From Symbiodinium natans (Eukaryota > Sar > Dinophyceae > Suessiales > Symbiodiniaceae), in NCBI GenBank assembly GCA_905221605.1, contig CAJNDS010000113.1, forward strand, positions 408,174 to 465,673: a DNA stretch of 57,500 nt, read 5' to 3'. A program made the position numbers and the translations under genes. Under the pieces are notes generated by a model. The model was not told the origin of the DNA. It did not search any database and saw only the letters and a program-made list of their open reading frames with translations. Shown here one piece after another: positions 52,301 to 57,500 of this stretch. Position 1 is the first letter of the stretch; every line of letters begins with the position of its first letter.

Positions 52301-54085
52301 ACGACTGTCGAGTTGCACCAAGCTAGTGCCTGTCCTCTGCTCTGCTGCGTGGAAATGATGTACATGCCCATGTTCGATGAGGGCGTGTGGGCTGACAGTG
52401 AGTCCCGCAGGCGCGAGAAGCTGCGCAGTGTTTGCAACTGACTCTGGCTGCACTGGCCAGACAAAGTGCAGCTGTAGGAGTCCCGGCACGGGGACTAAAT
52501 GCCATGTCTGCCTTCGTTCGAAGTCATCCCGTGCTAGGAAGATCGAGATATCCCCTGCCATAGTTTGTGTGTCCACAACATCGTGCATCTGTTGCCAATC
52601 AGGGAGCAATGCGATGGCTTCAACAACTTGTGCCACGGATGCCGGCATCCCACATGGGACCATCAGCATGATATCCCCCCTGCATCTGTTGTGAACGATG
52701 GCCAACTGTGGGTTGGGCAGATGGAACCCCAGCAAGGTGTGGCGAATGTCAAAGGCCTCTTCAACGGTCTGATGGATTTCAGAAAAGGCTTGTGCACGGT
52801 CTCGAGGGAGATCCTGCAGGTCTAGCAGGGGAAGATCGAAAGCCAGCAGGCTCGTTGCGTGCCAAGTCCTAAAGAAGGCAGCTCTTGGTAGGCCAGTTAA
52901 GAGCTGGCGCTCTTCACAAACGAGCATGTAGTCACCATCCTGCCATATGCCTGTGAACTGGCTAGCAGGTATGCCATTGATGTACACGTGTCGCCTGGGC
53001 GTGATAATGCTGGCACCAAGGATGTCTCCTGGGGAGTCTGTGCAGTCAACCTCTATCTGCCTCATGCCTCCACCTATTGGCCTCAAATCGGCGATGATGC
53101 TCAAACGCATGCCATAATCCATCCATATCAGGACAAGCTCTCGATGCCTCTCGTTGTGCCTGGGCTGCGCTTGCAACATGCGGATGCAACCGGCATGAGG
53201 GGCCTGTTGCCTCTCAACATGCGCAAGAATGAGATTTGCAAGCGTCTGTGCCAGGCCACTAGGAGTGATCTCCTGCACTGGCGAGGATGCGAGGGATCTG
53301 CCAACAACAAGCGTGAGGGTGAGGTCCCCCCTCAGAGTGAAAACGGCAGTGGATGTAAAGGTTGTGCCTGAGCTCAGATCATCAGGAGCGTGGTAGACAC
53401 TCACAGTGTCCATAAGGTGCAACTCCCCTGTCGAGCTTGAGGCCTCGGCTGTCGCCCTTGACAGCAACATGTTACCCTGCAGTTCCCCCTGTGAAGTGCG
53501 GAGTGCATCTGCGACAATCAGTCTAGGGGGGCGTCTGCGCCATCTTGGCGCCAATGCCACGGGTGGCTCAGTATGTCGCAGGGCGCTATGCCATGGCAGT
53601 GTCTGAACAGGTGTCGTAGACTCAAGCACTTCAACAGCCGGGTGGTATTCTGAAGAAGGGAAAAGGGAGCCGTACCAAGGCCTGCCTGGCACTGGTGTGT
53701 TGAGCGCATCCGAGATTGGAGCAATGCGCGCAAGCTGCCCGGGCGCAGCTCTGTGGGGCACACGGAAAGCCATGGGAGCGTCTCCTGACACATGGATCCT
53801 GATGTACTCTGCGGTGCAATCAAGGTCCAGAGGTGTGATGACATAAAGTCTTCGGCCTCCTATGGTGCCCTCTGTGTCGTGCAGTGCGAAAGGTCCAATT
53901 CTTGGAAAAATCCAAGTCCTTGCCCAAGAAGCAACAGCTTCTATCTGGTGGGGCATTGGTGCCGAGGGCAGGTCAGAAGCTCCGACAGCCTGCAGGTGTT
54001 GGCCTATTATGATGAAGTGCCCCGAATTACTCTCTGTGCTGAATCCAAGTGCGCGCGCGCGCGAAGTGAAATGGCGGTCTGCCAC
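46397..54085 (-). CDS. Retrotransposon polyprotein C: RNase H - EEP endonuclease - reverse transcriptase - zinc fingers
   Basis: This frame is 2562 codons and ends at TGA 46397-46399. The N-terminal 850 residues contain two copies of a repeated module (about 269-389 and 712-825). RNase H follows at about 1010-1150, with D1015 (TDGS), E1066, D1090 (FDST), and H1136/D1146 in HTGIPGNELAD. The EEP endonuclease is at about 1230-1480, with N1236 (TYNTLS), E1265 (LQETR), D1381/N1383 (DAN) and D1471-H1472. The reverse transcriptase is at about 1735-2060, with D1876 (FLDGESAF), a PGAPLADLLF turn and WMDD with D2014-D2015, followed by a YVHLGSS thumb-like region. Two zinc fingers are C2344-x2-C-x12-H-x4-H and C2380-x2-C-x12-H-x6-C. 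The first codon is GTG directly after an in-frame TGA (54086-54088); the first ATG is residue 43. C is therefore probably reached from B by a frame change within 54007-54085. All catalytic residues expected of the families are present. Confidence 0.9.
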   Translation of the reverse strand: MADRHFTSRARALGFSTESNSGHFIIIGQHLQAVGASDLPSAPMPHQIEAVASWARTWIFPRIGPFALHDTEGTIGGRRLYVITPLDLDCTAEYIRIHVSGDAPMAFRVPHRAAPGQLARIAPISDALNTPVPGRPWYGSLFPSSEYHPAVEVLESTTPVQTLPWHSALRHTEPPVALAPRWRRRPPRLIVADALRTSQGELQGNMLLSRATAEASSSTGELHLMDTVSVYHAPDDLSSGTTFTSTAVFTLRGDLTLTLVVGRSLASSPVQEITPSGLAQTLANLILAHVERQQAPHAGCIRMLQAQPRHNERHRELVLIWMDYGMRLSIIADLRPIGGGMRQIEVDCTDSPGDILGASIITPRRHVYINGIPASQFTGIWQDGDYMLVCEERQLLTGLPRAAFFRTWHATSLLAFDLPLLDLQDLPRDRAQAFSEIHQTVEEAFDIRHTLLGFHLPNPQLAIVHNRCRGDIMLMVPCGMPASVAQVVEAIALLPDWQQMHDVVDTQTMAGDISIFLARDDFERRQTWHLVPVPGLLQLHFVWPVQPESVANTAQLLAPAGLTVSPHALIEHGHVHHFHAAEQRTGTSLVQLDSRISRLSRTAPCEALKTAAPAARLQLCLEEFPNHAQPDEDNRRKGLTLSQHPGEDIDFLALRPVLGCRIDRLRVDRTPDLEILPAEFREVTDRIFLSIARTMPTRVFHTPESRYTVFDAVYQVRVRTHYPEERLEWLLADLLNATPRPVRTVQLLQDTVEGFPTPQFVLTFQDVPWTHYAVPVDARAMSLGVCTCNFQPMPTWTMLSSILQGAAQNHHRCRGISARIQAERRDHRLIVRTAAGPEQDPVATPLPIWQVLRLSARPPTPPVPEDDHADPGTEAEGGVHLEMAQAETRTDPHAATATMRVDTSASSGFTGSIPTPMGRRYLGTNVQESHKAPPGDHTPTQLVLDKLIPCVLERQLNFGVCKGMWQDFCDMLGPGQLHKTLPEGLKLHKAAAVLFDHAIKLQLHDEPRHIVCFTDGSFRESDKALAWAAAFFAVTDSGQLAWMGYRIGRLSAPAAAAWGHSVFPAEVFAFTVATALLASSGAPSGTVCFDSTAAEGVAMATHVPQCDNTITKAARACTLLCHFRGCNLSTTHCRSHTGIPGNELADSLASWAVALPESTTLLPLEIFLQHPEIERLWLLHSPKGMFPTQDDIGISAPCPYNPTPCFQAASPAALTGCTERLTVQACEVRLCLATYNTLSLKTCLQQQALLHLFRRDGRQAIGLQETRTAPGHVSSKDGFLIYASHAVDGQDGCQLWIDTQADLARDADKTLRFAPNTFSIKTKLPDLLVVFGDAPPLQFAFIVGHGPTSTKPQKDIRQWWHRLQLILKQLPPGRIPLLMLDANAHFEHQGKGTSDKQQSANTAAECLDGLCRTHQLCHTGTCASSGAPLVTWMSPSGQAHCLDYVAYPDTWGPAAKIHQPRSFDDLFAGLDHQPVYSTLHANMDIACKKPATSWRALLTSEEGRQTITHAWQTMPHIPWETPIDDHVAIVNQHLMACRDTALAAKPAPRAPFLSSDTWALLRHQRRLRRLSGRLKAVHRRQFLFALFQTWSNGISEQKAARVARCAHRAHNRIAQIAALLHRSRKHLRWNTAKDKAEFCRAMFRQARSNAELPKLMRTLLRTGRKYKAPPLLPTLPTASGEGTQERGDFLRVLGGHFAKAERATRASFPELRTATRADAPAHHVILEELPTLGELATGFAKLKAAKAPGVTSIPAEVFKLQPRLAAITHYPIVIKSAARGQYPALWRGGHAVPIAKPGKDPNSLSGWRSILLLDPAHKAVSHALRPALLEGLDKLVQPGAAGARKGQPLALPAMSVSLHLARLHQEGVSGAVLFLDGESAFYQTVRAFLHPTSTELSLNEWLNHLGAQGMLPADWRSLLQDHDILRNARVPPETCHLLRHSLCSTWFTLDPEDSEVYRSSKGTVPGAPLADLLFVLTYTIFVDGLMHDLNAHGMACSLGKGEVAPRDPLPTWMDDTAVLIQVAQPSDVPTALITATNLAKRRLAVIGIPLNLQPGKSGAIVVLHGRGAQAARHHMLIEMDAKLPLGDGSHLHLSETYVHLGSSVSDKDSACGDIRRRAQLTETAFGAVRAKLLYNPHLEPREKTHLLVSMVLLKFQFGLERWHFATLKEEHQFHAHYMSFVRRAVRPIALVSCRLMTDAQACAAIGVLLPQEARQIQLARALHQAMVDSFPHLHAALFRQMSWLQKAVSATNAMLEITGSDPLPSLAVREESTDKWRHTYLCRVVDVTSLCRRARHKWLHSRLALAKRATDEAKYRDKAAQQGVMLMPKPTPYQAGSLPDAHACEQCGVLFTCAAAKAAHLSKRHGQPAPATSVLRGTACQVCSREFWTQGRLREHLRRAEACLSAYAEADLPPAMPQETDSKQASSKPVTTLIGPKPFWACLRPQLTVTTEAHEFDLRRELHTLLTCPAKDDTLAAAFERCMPKLGRFVATFPETSSVLDDLVFLEGHARVLQQFGLRLADLLSAEHEQTTIGAFRLISFGQWIAAVPIGVDFQPTYSGLA

Positions 54086-56694
54086 TCATGACGTGCAATG
54101 TCCTGGTCAAGTTCGAAGCTGCGTGTGGACTCAAAACAAAGCGTCTCCGGGACTTCCAAAGGCAACAGGAAGGCTCCTAAACCTGCAATGCGCTGTACAA
54201 AGAAGTCACTCGACCTGGCGTCAGGGGCTTGCGGGACGGGAGAACTGGCGATGTGGTCCCCATCTCGGAGGGGTGAGTCTCCTGTCCATCTGGCACCGTT
54301 ACGGAACAAACAGCGGCAGCCTGGGATGTCCGCAATGATGTCTTGTGGGGTGGCTTCTTGGGGAACCCGTCGGAAGGAGAGCAATCCGCCAGGACGCATG
54401 TCAAGCCAGATGAAAACATGGCTGCTCTGATGTGCCGGAGCGTGCGCAAAGATTAGCAGCTCCCTGTGCGAGACCCATGGCTGTGGTTGACATGGCGCAA
54501 GCCGGATGTGAAGGCCAGTCGGCAATGGGCCTTCCTGTAGGGCGGCTGCCCATGTTCGGGCGAGTATGTCAACAGCAGAAGGATACCCCTGAAACTCGAC
54601 AGTGAAGACCCCGAAACCCGCGATGCCTAATCTGACTAGAAGAGGGTTGCGCGGTGGCAACGGGAGCACATGATGGGGCATCTCTTCCTGTGCGATGGTC
54701 GTCGTGGAGCTGGTGGTGCTGGTGGTGTCGAGGTTCTCGGTGTCCCTTGTGACAGAGCCTCTTGGTGCTCTTGCAAGTGGGCTGTGAGAGAGCATGTGCT
54801 GCCTAAGACCTGGCAATTGTTGCACCACACTCACAGTTTCTGTGACTGCACATAGCTCCTCACAAGCAGGCACGAGAAGGGCTCCTCTTCTTGCCGTGGT
54901 GACAACGAAGTCAAAGTCGGGTTGGTGAATTGCCCACTCCTGCAGCAATCTGGAGGCAGCAGTGCACATGTTGTCGGCGGTATGGGGGGTGTTAGGAGTG
55001 ACAGGCAATGCAGCTAGATTGCGCAGTTGCGGGCCAAAGATCCTTCTAAAATCAGCAAGGAAAATCCCACCCGTGGCCGCCGGACCTTGCATTGGCGTGA
55101 GCAAGCAACGCAAGTCTATGTCTCTGACAATGGGCTGTCTCCATAAGAATTGCGTCCTCCAGCCAGGCTCACCAGTGATTGACTGCATGTGCAGAGCTGC
55201 CGCTCGTGCCAGCTGCTCTGGCGTAGCAAGCCGTGAGAAGGAGTGTGTCCATGGCCGGTGTCCGACCGCATGGAAAGCAACAGTGAAATCTTCGTCATGC
55301 GTCGGGAGATGCACGCTCGTCTCCGCGAAATGCTGGTCAGAGGTGGAAGAGGTCTCTGACGCAGCTGTGGTGGAGCTGCCGGAGCTAGGCGTCGCTTCTG
55401 ACTGCGACGGGGACCCTGGTCTAGGCGAGCAAAGGATCACTGGGCCTCTCCGTAACACCTCCGGCTGAAAGGGATCGAAAACCACTGTGCCAGGTGGTGC
55501 GAACTCCCAGTATGATCTAGCAACGTAATTGGAAAGCCTCGGCGGCGTTCTGCACTTTTGTGAAGCCCTGAAAGCGATCTCAAAGGCCGATGAGTCCTGA
55601 GGTACTCCAATGGTGCAAATGCGGAACCCTGTCCTTCTCAGGTCAATGGGCACCGTCTTCCACTGCGGAGGCAGGTTGGCAGAATCCAGAACGATCTGGA
55701 TTGGTGGGAGGTCAGGCAGTGCAGGTTGGAGTATAGAAGCTGCCGTAATGGGCTGTGCAGTGGAGTGTCCAATGGCATCTGCGAGAATCTCCCTAATACC
55801 CCAACCCTCGAGCAACTGACGTCTCCTATAGTGATCAACGGTGTCAAAAAAGGCATATTCGTTCTGCTCGCCGAGCCCTTTAATGTAGGCCTCAACGTCA
55901 CTTGACGGCACAGGCAGAGATATGGCAACCGTCGGGCATCCGTCATGCGCCTGAGCGATCTCCTGCCTGGAGGGTGCGGAGCTGGCTGGAAGCCAGTCTG
56001 GGAAAGTGCCCGGCGCCTGAACTGTGGTGCCATCTTCATCGGGTTGACTGATAGGTGCCACGGGCTGTGTGTGTGGCAAGGGGGGAGGCGTCCTGTGCAT
56101 GCCTGCATCGCAATCCTGCAAACTGCATGGAATCCCTACCAGGGAGTCACCATGAGTCTCATGTCTCGGCGGGGCGTGCTGGTGAATGGCATGCGTGCTA
56201 ATGGCATGCAAAAAGGCTCTATGCAGCTTGGCCAGATCACATGTTGCCCTCCGAAAAAGCTGTACAATGGAAAATGGGCCGTCCTCAGAGGAAAAGGAAA
56301 CAACCTGTTTCAGTCGTGGTCCTTGCTTTTTGAAAGCCGAAGACCATGTACTATATACAACCTCCCATGGTGCATTGGTCCAAAGAGAGTCGTCCTGGCA
56401 TTGGTGGTCGTTCGTCACAACTGCTGAAGCTGGCAGCCAACCATCCAACTCTTCTGCAATCCCCATGGTCCTGTCCTCGATGCCCTGATGTTGTACGAGT
56501 CGTGGGTCGCACATCGCAAAAGGGTTTCGCGACAGATACGGGATGTCATCACATCTGATCTCTGCAGCCAAACAGATGCCCAAAACAGGCCCCATGAAAC
56601 GGCTGACAAAATCTGCCTCACCAAGGATGCTGTGTACCACATTGGTCCTCGGGGCTTCCTGCCCATCATGTCCCGTCCGGCTCAATGATGGGCC
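54007..56694 (-). CDS. Retrotransposon protein B, unannotated, with repeated modules
   Basis: The frame is open from 57141, but the part above 56694 is only the shadow of frame A, so real coding probably starts at about 56694. Its first usable ATG after the A stop is at 56593-56595. It ends at TAA 54007-54009. I do not recognise a named domain. It contains two copies of a module also found in C: one at about 55430-55845 and one at about 54238-54600. The shared pattern is a helix, a hydrophobic strand, D-x-R-(P)-x-G, V-(P/D), an acidic I/L helix and, in one copy, NG then LRDGDHI. Linkers are rich in Ser, Thr and Pro, for example around 55370. B lies between A and C and overlaps both, so it is probably part of one polyprotein. 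Its role is unknown. Confidence 0.7.
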   Translation of the reverse strand, partial: GPSLSRTGHDGQEAPRTNVVHSILGEADFVSRFMGPVLGICLAAEIRCDDIPYLSRNPFAMCDPRLVQHQGIEDRTMGIAEELDGWLPASAVVTNDHQCQDDSLWTNAPWEVVYSTWSSAFKKQGPRLKQVVSFSSEDGPFSIVQLFRRATCDLAKLHRAFLHAISTHAIHQHAPPRHETHGDSLVGIPCSLQDCDAGMHRTPPPLPHTQPVAPISQPDEDGTTVQAPGTFPDWLPASSAPSRQEIAQAHDGCPTVAISLPVPSSDVEAYIKGLGEQNEYAFFDTVDHYRRRQLLEGWGIREILADAIGHSTAQPITAASILQPALPDLPPIQIVLDSANLPPQWKTVPIDLRRTGFRICTIGVPQDSSAFEIAFRASQKCRTPPRLSNYVARSYWEFAPPGTVVFDPFQPEVLRRGPVILCSPRPGSPSQSEATPSSGSSTTAASETSSTSDQHFAETSVHLPTHDEDFTVAFHAVGHRPWTHSFSRLATPEQLARAAALHMQSITGEPGWRTQFLWRQPIVRDIDLRCLLTPMQGPAATGGIFLADFRRIFGPQLRNLAALPVTPNTPHTADNMCTAASRLLQEWAIHQPDFDFVVTTARRGALLVPACEELCAVTETVSVVQQLPGLRQHMLSHSPLARAPRGSVTRDTENLDTTSTTSSTTTIAQEEMPHHVLPLPPRNPLLVRLGIAGFGVFTVEFQGYPSAVDILARTWAAALQEGPLPTGLHIRLAPCQPQPWVSHRELLIFAHAPAHQSSHVFIWLDMRPGGLLSFRRVPQEATPQDIIADIPGCRCLFRNGARWTGDSPLRDGDHIASSPVPQAPDARSSDFFVQRIAGLGAFLLPLEVPETLCFESTRSFELDQDIARHEWQTAISLRARAHLDSAQRVIRGTSS
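54051..54063. repeat. (GC)n microsatellite inside the B/C frame overlap
   Basis: Thirteen bases of alternating G and C lie inside the 79-bp window where reading must pass from B to C. One extra CG dinucleotide would produce exactly the frame difference seen (+2, equal to -1). Slippage, or an assembly error, could therefore have split one reading frame into two. No standard X-XXY-YYZ slippery heptamer is visible in the B frame here. Confidence 0.8.
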
Positions 56695-57500
56695 TATGGA
56701 GGGGGCAAATCCCCCGCCGTAGCAGCACCAGTGGCTGGTGCAGCTGACTTGGCAACACTCTTTCCTGCTGCCGGCTCCTCCGTTCGCAATCGGCGTGGAG
56801 TGCGTTCCCGATCTTGGATGGTGTCCAGCTCCTCCTGTGCGGCCCTTTTGGCATGATGTAGCTGTTCGGCTAACCGTGCCTCCTGAGCCTCCGTGCGGGC
56901 CGCGGCCTCCTTCTGTTTGGCCTCGTCCTCTGCTACCTCGGCGACTTCCGCTTCCATCGCCTCGTCGTCCACCTCGATGACTGTTCCGTCTGTCTTGGAA
57001 GCCATCGCCAGAGATTTGGTGGCTGTCGAGAGCTGCGTGGTCCATTTGTCCTCGGTTTCCTTGAGTTCTGCCAGTGTCTTGTTCTTTTCGTTGACCTGGC
57101 TCTGTAGGAGGTCTGCGAGAGCCCCCAGGTATTGGATCCACTCTGACATAAAGGCCGTCCTGCTGCGGCGAACATCGGCAAGCCCGCGTTTGGCTGCGGC
57201 CTGCTGTGCCACAACCTTGTGCAGGTTCTTCGCCGAGGTCTTGTGCTGGAAGTCCGCGTGTGCATCCAGCGCTGCCTGCACATCTGGTGGCAGGTCGTCC
57301 CTCGTCTTCATCAGCATAGACATTAGATCTGTGAAGGGGGGAGGCACTGTACTTCCAGACGCCAGCTCCGTGGTAGTGCTCGGTGGCGGCGTAGTCAGTG
57401 TGGGTGGCTGCGGTGGAGGTGGCAACGACGCCATTCGGTCCGTCGCCACCGTCTTGGTCTGGGCCGGCTTGTCTTTGGCCTTGCCCTTGCCTTTGCCTTT
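56694..57500 (-). CDS. ORF1-like protein A (basic, proline-rich, coiled coil), 5' partial
   Basis: This is the most upstream frame seen. It stays open to the window edge: the 17 codons before GTG 57447-57449 read as an alternating Lys-Gly run, so the protein starts outside. The first ATG inside is at 57432-57434. Counted from that GTG, residues about 8-38 are Pro/Thr-rich, 95-150 are predicted coiled coil, and 155-225 are a strongly charged Glu/Ala/Lys helix. It ends with a Pro triplet and TAG 56694-56696. There is no CCHC knuckle or RRM that I can see. By position it matches LINE ORF1, an RNA-binding protein that coats the element's transcript; that role is inferred. The next frame (B) is -1 relative to this one, next to C5 and G5 homopolymers at 56697-56711. 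Confidence 0.7.
   Translation of the reverse strand, partial: KGKGKGKAKDKPAQTKTVATDRMASLPPPPQPPTLTTPPPSTTTELASGSTVPPPFTDLMSMLMKTRDDLPPDVQAALDAHADFQHKTSAKNLHKVVAQQAAAKRGLADVRRSRTAFMSEWIQYLGALADLLQSQVNEKNKTLAELKETEDKWTTQLSTATKSLAMASKTDGTVIEVDDEAMEAEVAEVAEDEAKQKEAAARTEAQEARLAEQLHHAKRAAQEELDTIQDRERTPRRLRTEEPAAGKSVAKSAAPATGAATAGDLPPP

Larger units (their letters stand above)
46340..57500 (-). mobile_element. Giant non-LTR (LINE-type) retrotransposon, 5' end beyond window
   Basis: One transcription unit on the minus strand covers the last 11.1 kb. Three long frames overlap in order A (56694 to past the edge), B (54007 to about 56694) and C (46397-54085). C carries RNase H, EEP endonuclease, reverse transcriptase and zinc fingers, the set used for target-primed reverse transcription. 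No long terminal repeat, integrase or protease is seen, so an LTR element is unlikely. No intron is needed to read it. The 3' untranslated part is short: about 50 bp after the C stop the sequence becomes CAAACCCTAAACCC at 46333-46346, and more telomere-like repeats follow at 46224-46265. No poly(A) tail is visible. The catalytic residues are intact, so it may be recent, but two frame changes break a single reading frame. The 5' end and target duplication cannot be seen here. Confidence 0.85.

Noticed and set aside
46470-54338. Many + strand frames of 60-196 codons across the retrotransposon
   Set aside because: They are antisense shadows of frames B and C; none shows a domain.
56933-57283. 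Arg/Thr-rich minus frame and the first 149 codons of frame B
   Set aside because: They are alternative-frame readings of the coiled-coil protein A.
46397-57500. LTR retrotransposon or integrated virus
   Set aside because: No LTR, protease, integrase or capsid; EEP endonuclease plus RT is diagnostic of a non-LTR element.

Overview
The window reads as nuclear DNA of a dinoflagellate or a close relative (inference). The evidence is TTTAGGG-type telomeric repeats, an intron-free retroelement whose reverse transcriptase carries a WMDD active site, and the lack of any compact bacterial or organellar gene order. There is no rRNA gene, no convincing tRNA gene, no CRISPR array and no recognisable cellular housekeeping gene. 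In the feature list, strand '+' on a telomeric array means TTTAGGG reads on the given strand; '-' means CCCTAAA does.

Positions 1 to about 46,350 are a mosaic of more than 100 short telomere-like tracts, a few units to about 25 units each. They lie in both orientations and are separated by 50-400 bp spacers that are mostly unlike each other. Base 1 begins with CCCTAAA on the + strand, as a left chromosome end would, but only 62 bp are shown, so a true chromosome end is not proven. Several arrays are homogenised to variant units (TTTGGGG, CTTAGGG, TTTAGGGG, AGCCTAA) or to higher-order units (57 bp, 13-14 bp).

The spacers contain small palindromic elements that look like miniature inverted-repeat transposable elements (MITEs). 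I recognise about nine families with 2-7 copies each and several singletons; I give them provisional numbers. One 619-bp element at 1186-1804 has 30-bp perfect terminal inverted repeats, a perfect 8-bp target duplication and an internal 12-bp minisatellite. Several MITE copies are interrupted by telomeric tracts exactly where related copies have AGGG or CCCT. Several other telomeric tracts lie between direct duplications of unique DNA. Together these suggest that telomeric DNA has repeatedly been inserted at breaks and that MITEs then record the events.

Positions about 46,340 to the right edge hold one very large non-LTR retrotransposon on the minus strand, open at the right edge. Three overlapping reading frames follow one another in transcription order: a Lys/Gly-, Pro- and coiled-coil-rich ORF1-like protein (A), a 900-residue unannotated protein (B), and a 2562-residue polyprotein (C). 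C has the order RNase H, apurinic-type endonuclease (EEP), reverse transcriptase, two zinc fingers. Each frame is -1 relative to the one before. B and C contain at least four diverged copies of a roughly 110-residue module. RNase H in front of the endonuclease is the reverse of the usual LINE order. The element's 3' end abuts telomere-like repeats. The few other coding traces (31.6-31.8 kb, 34.5-34.8 kb, 45.5-45.9 kb) are short and broken.
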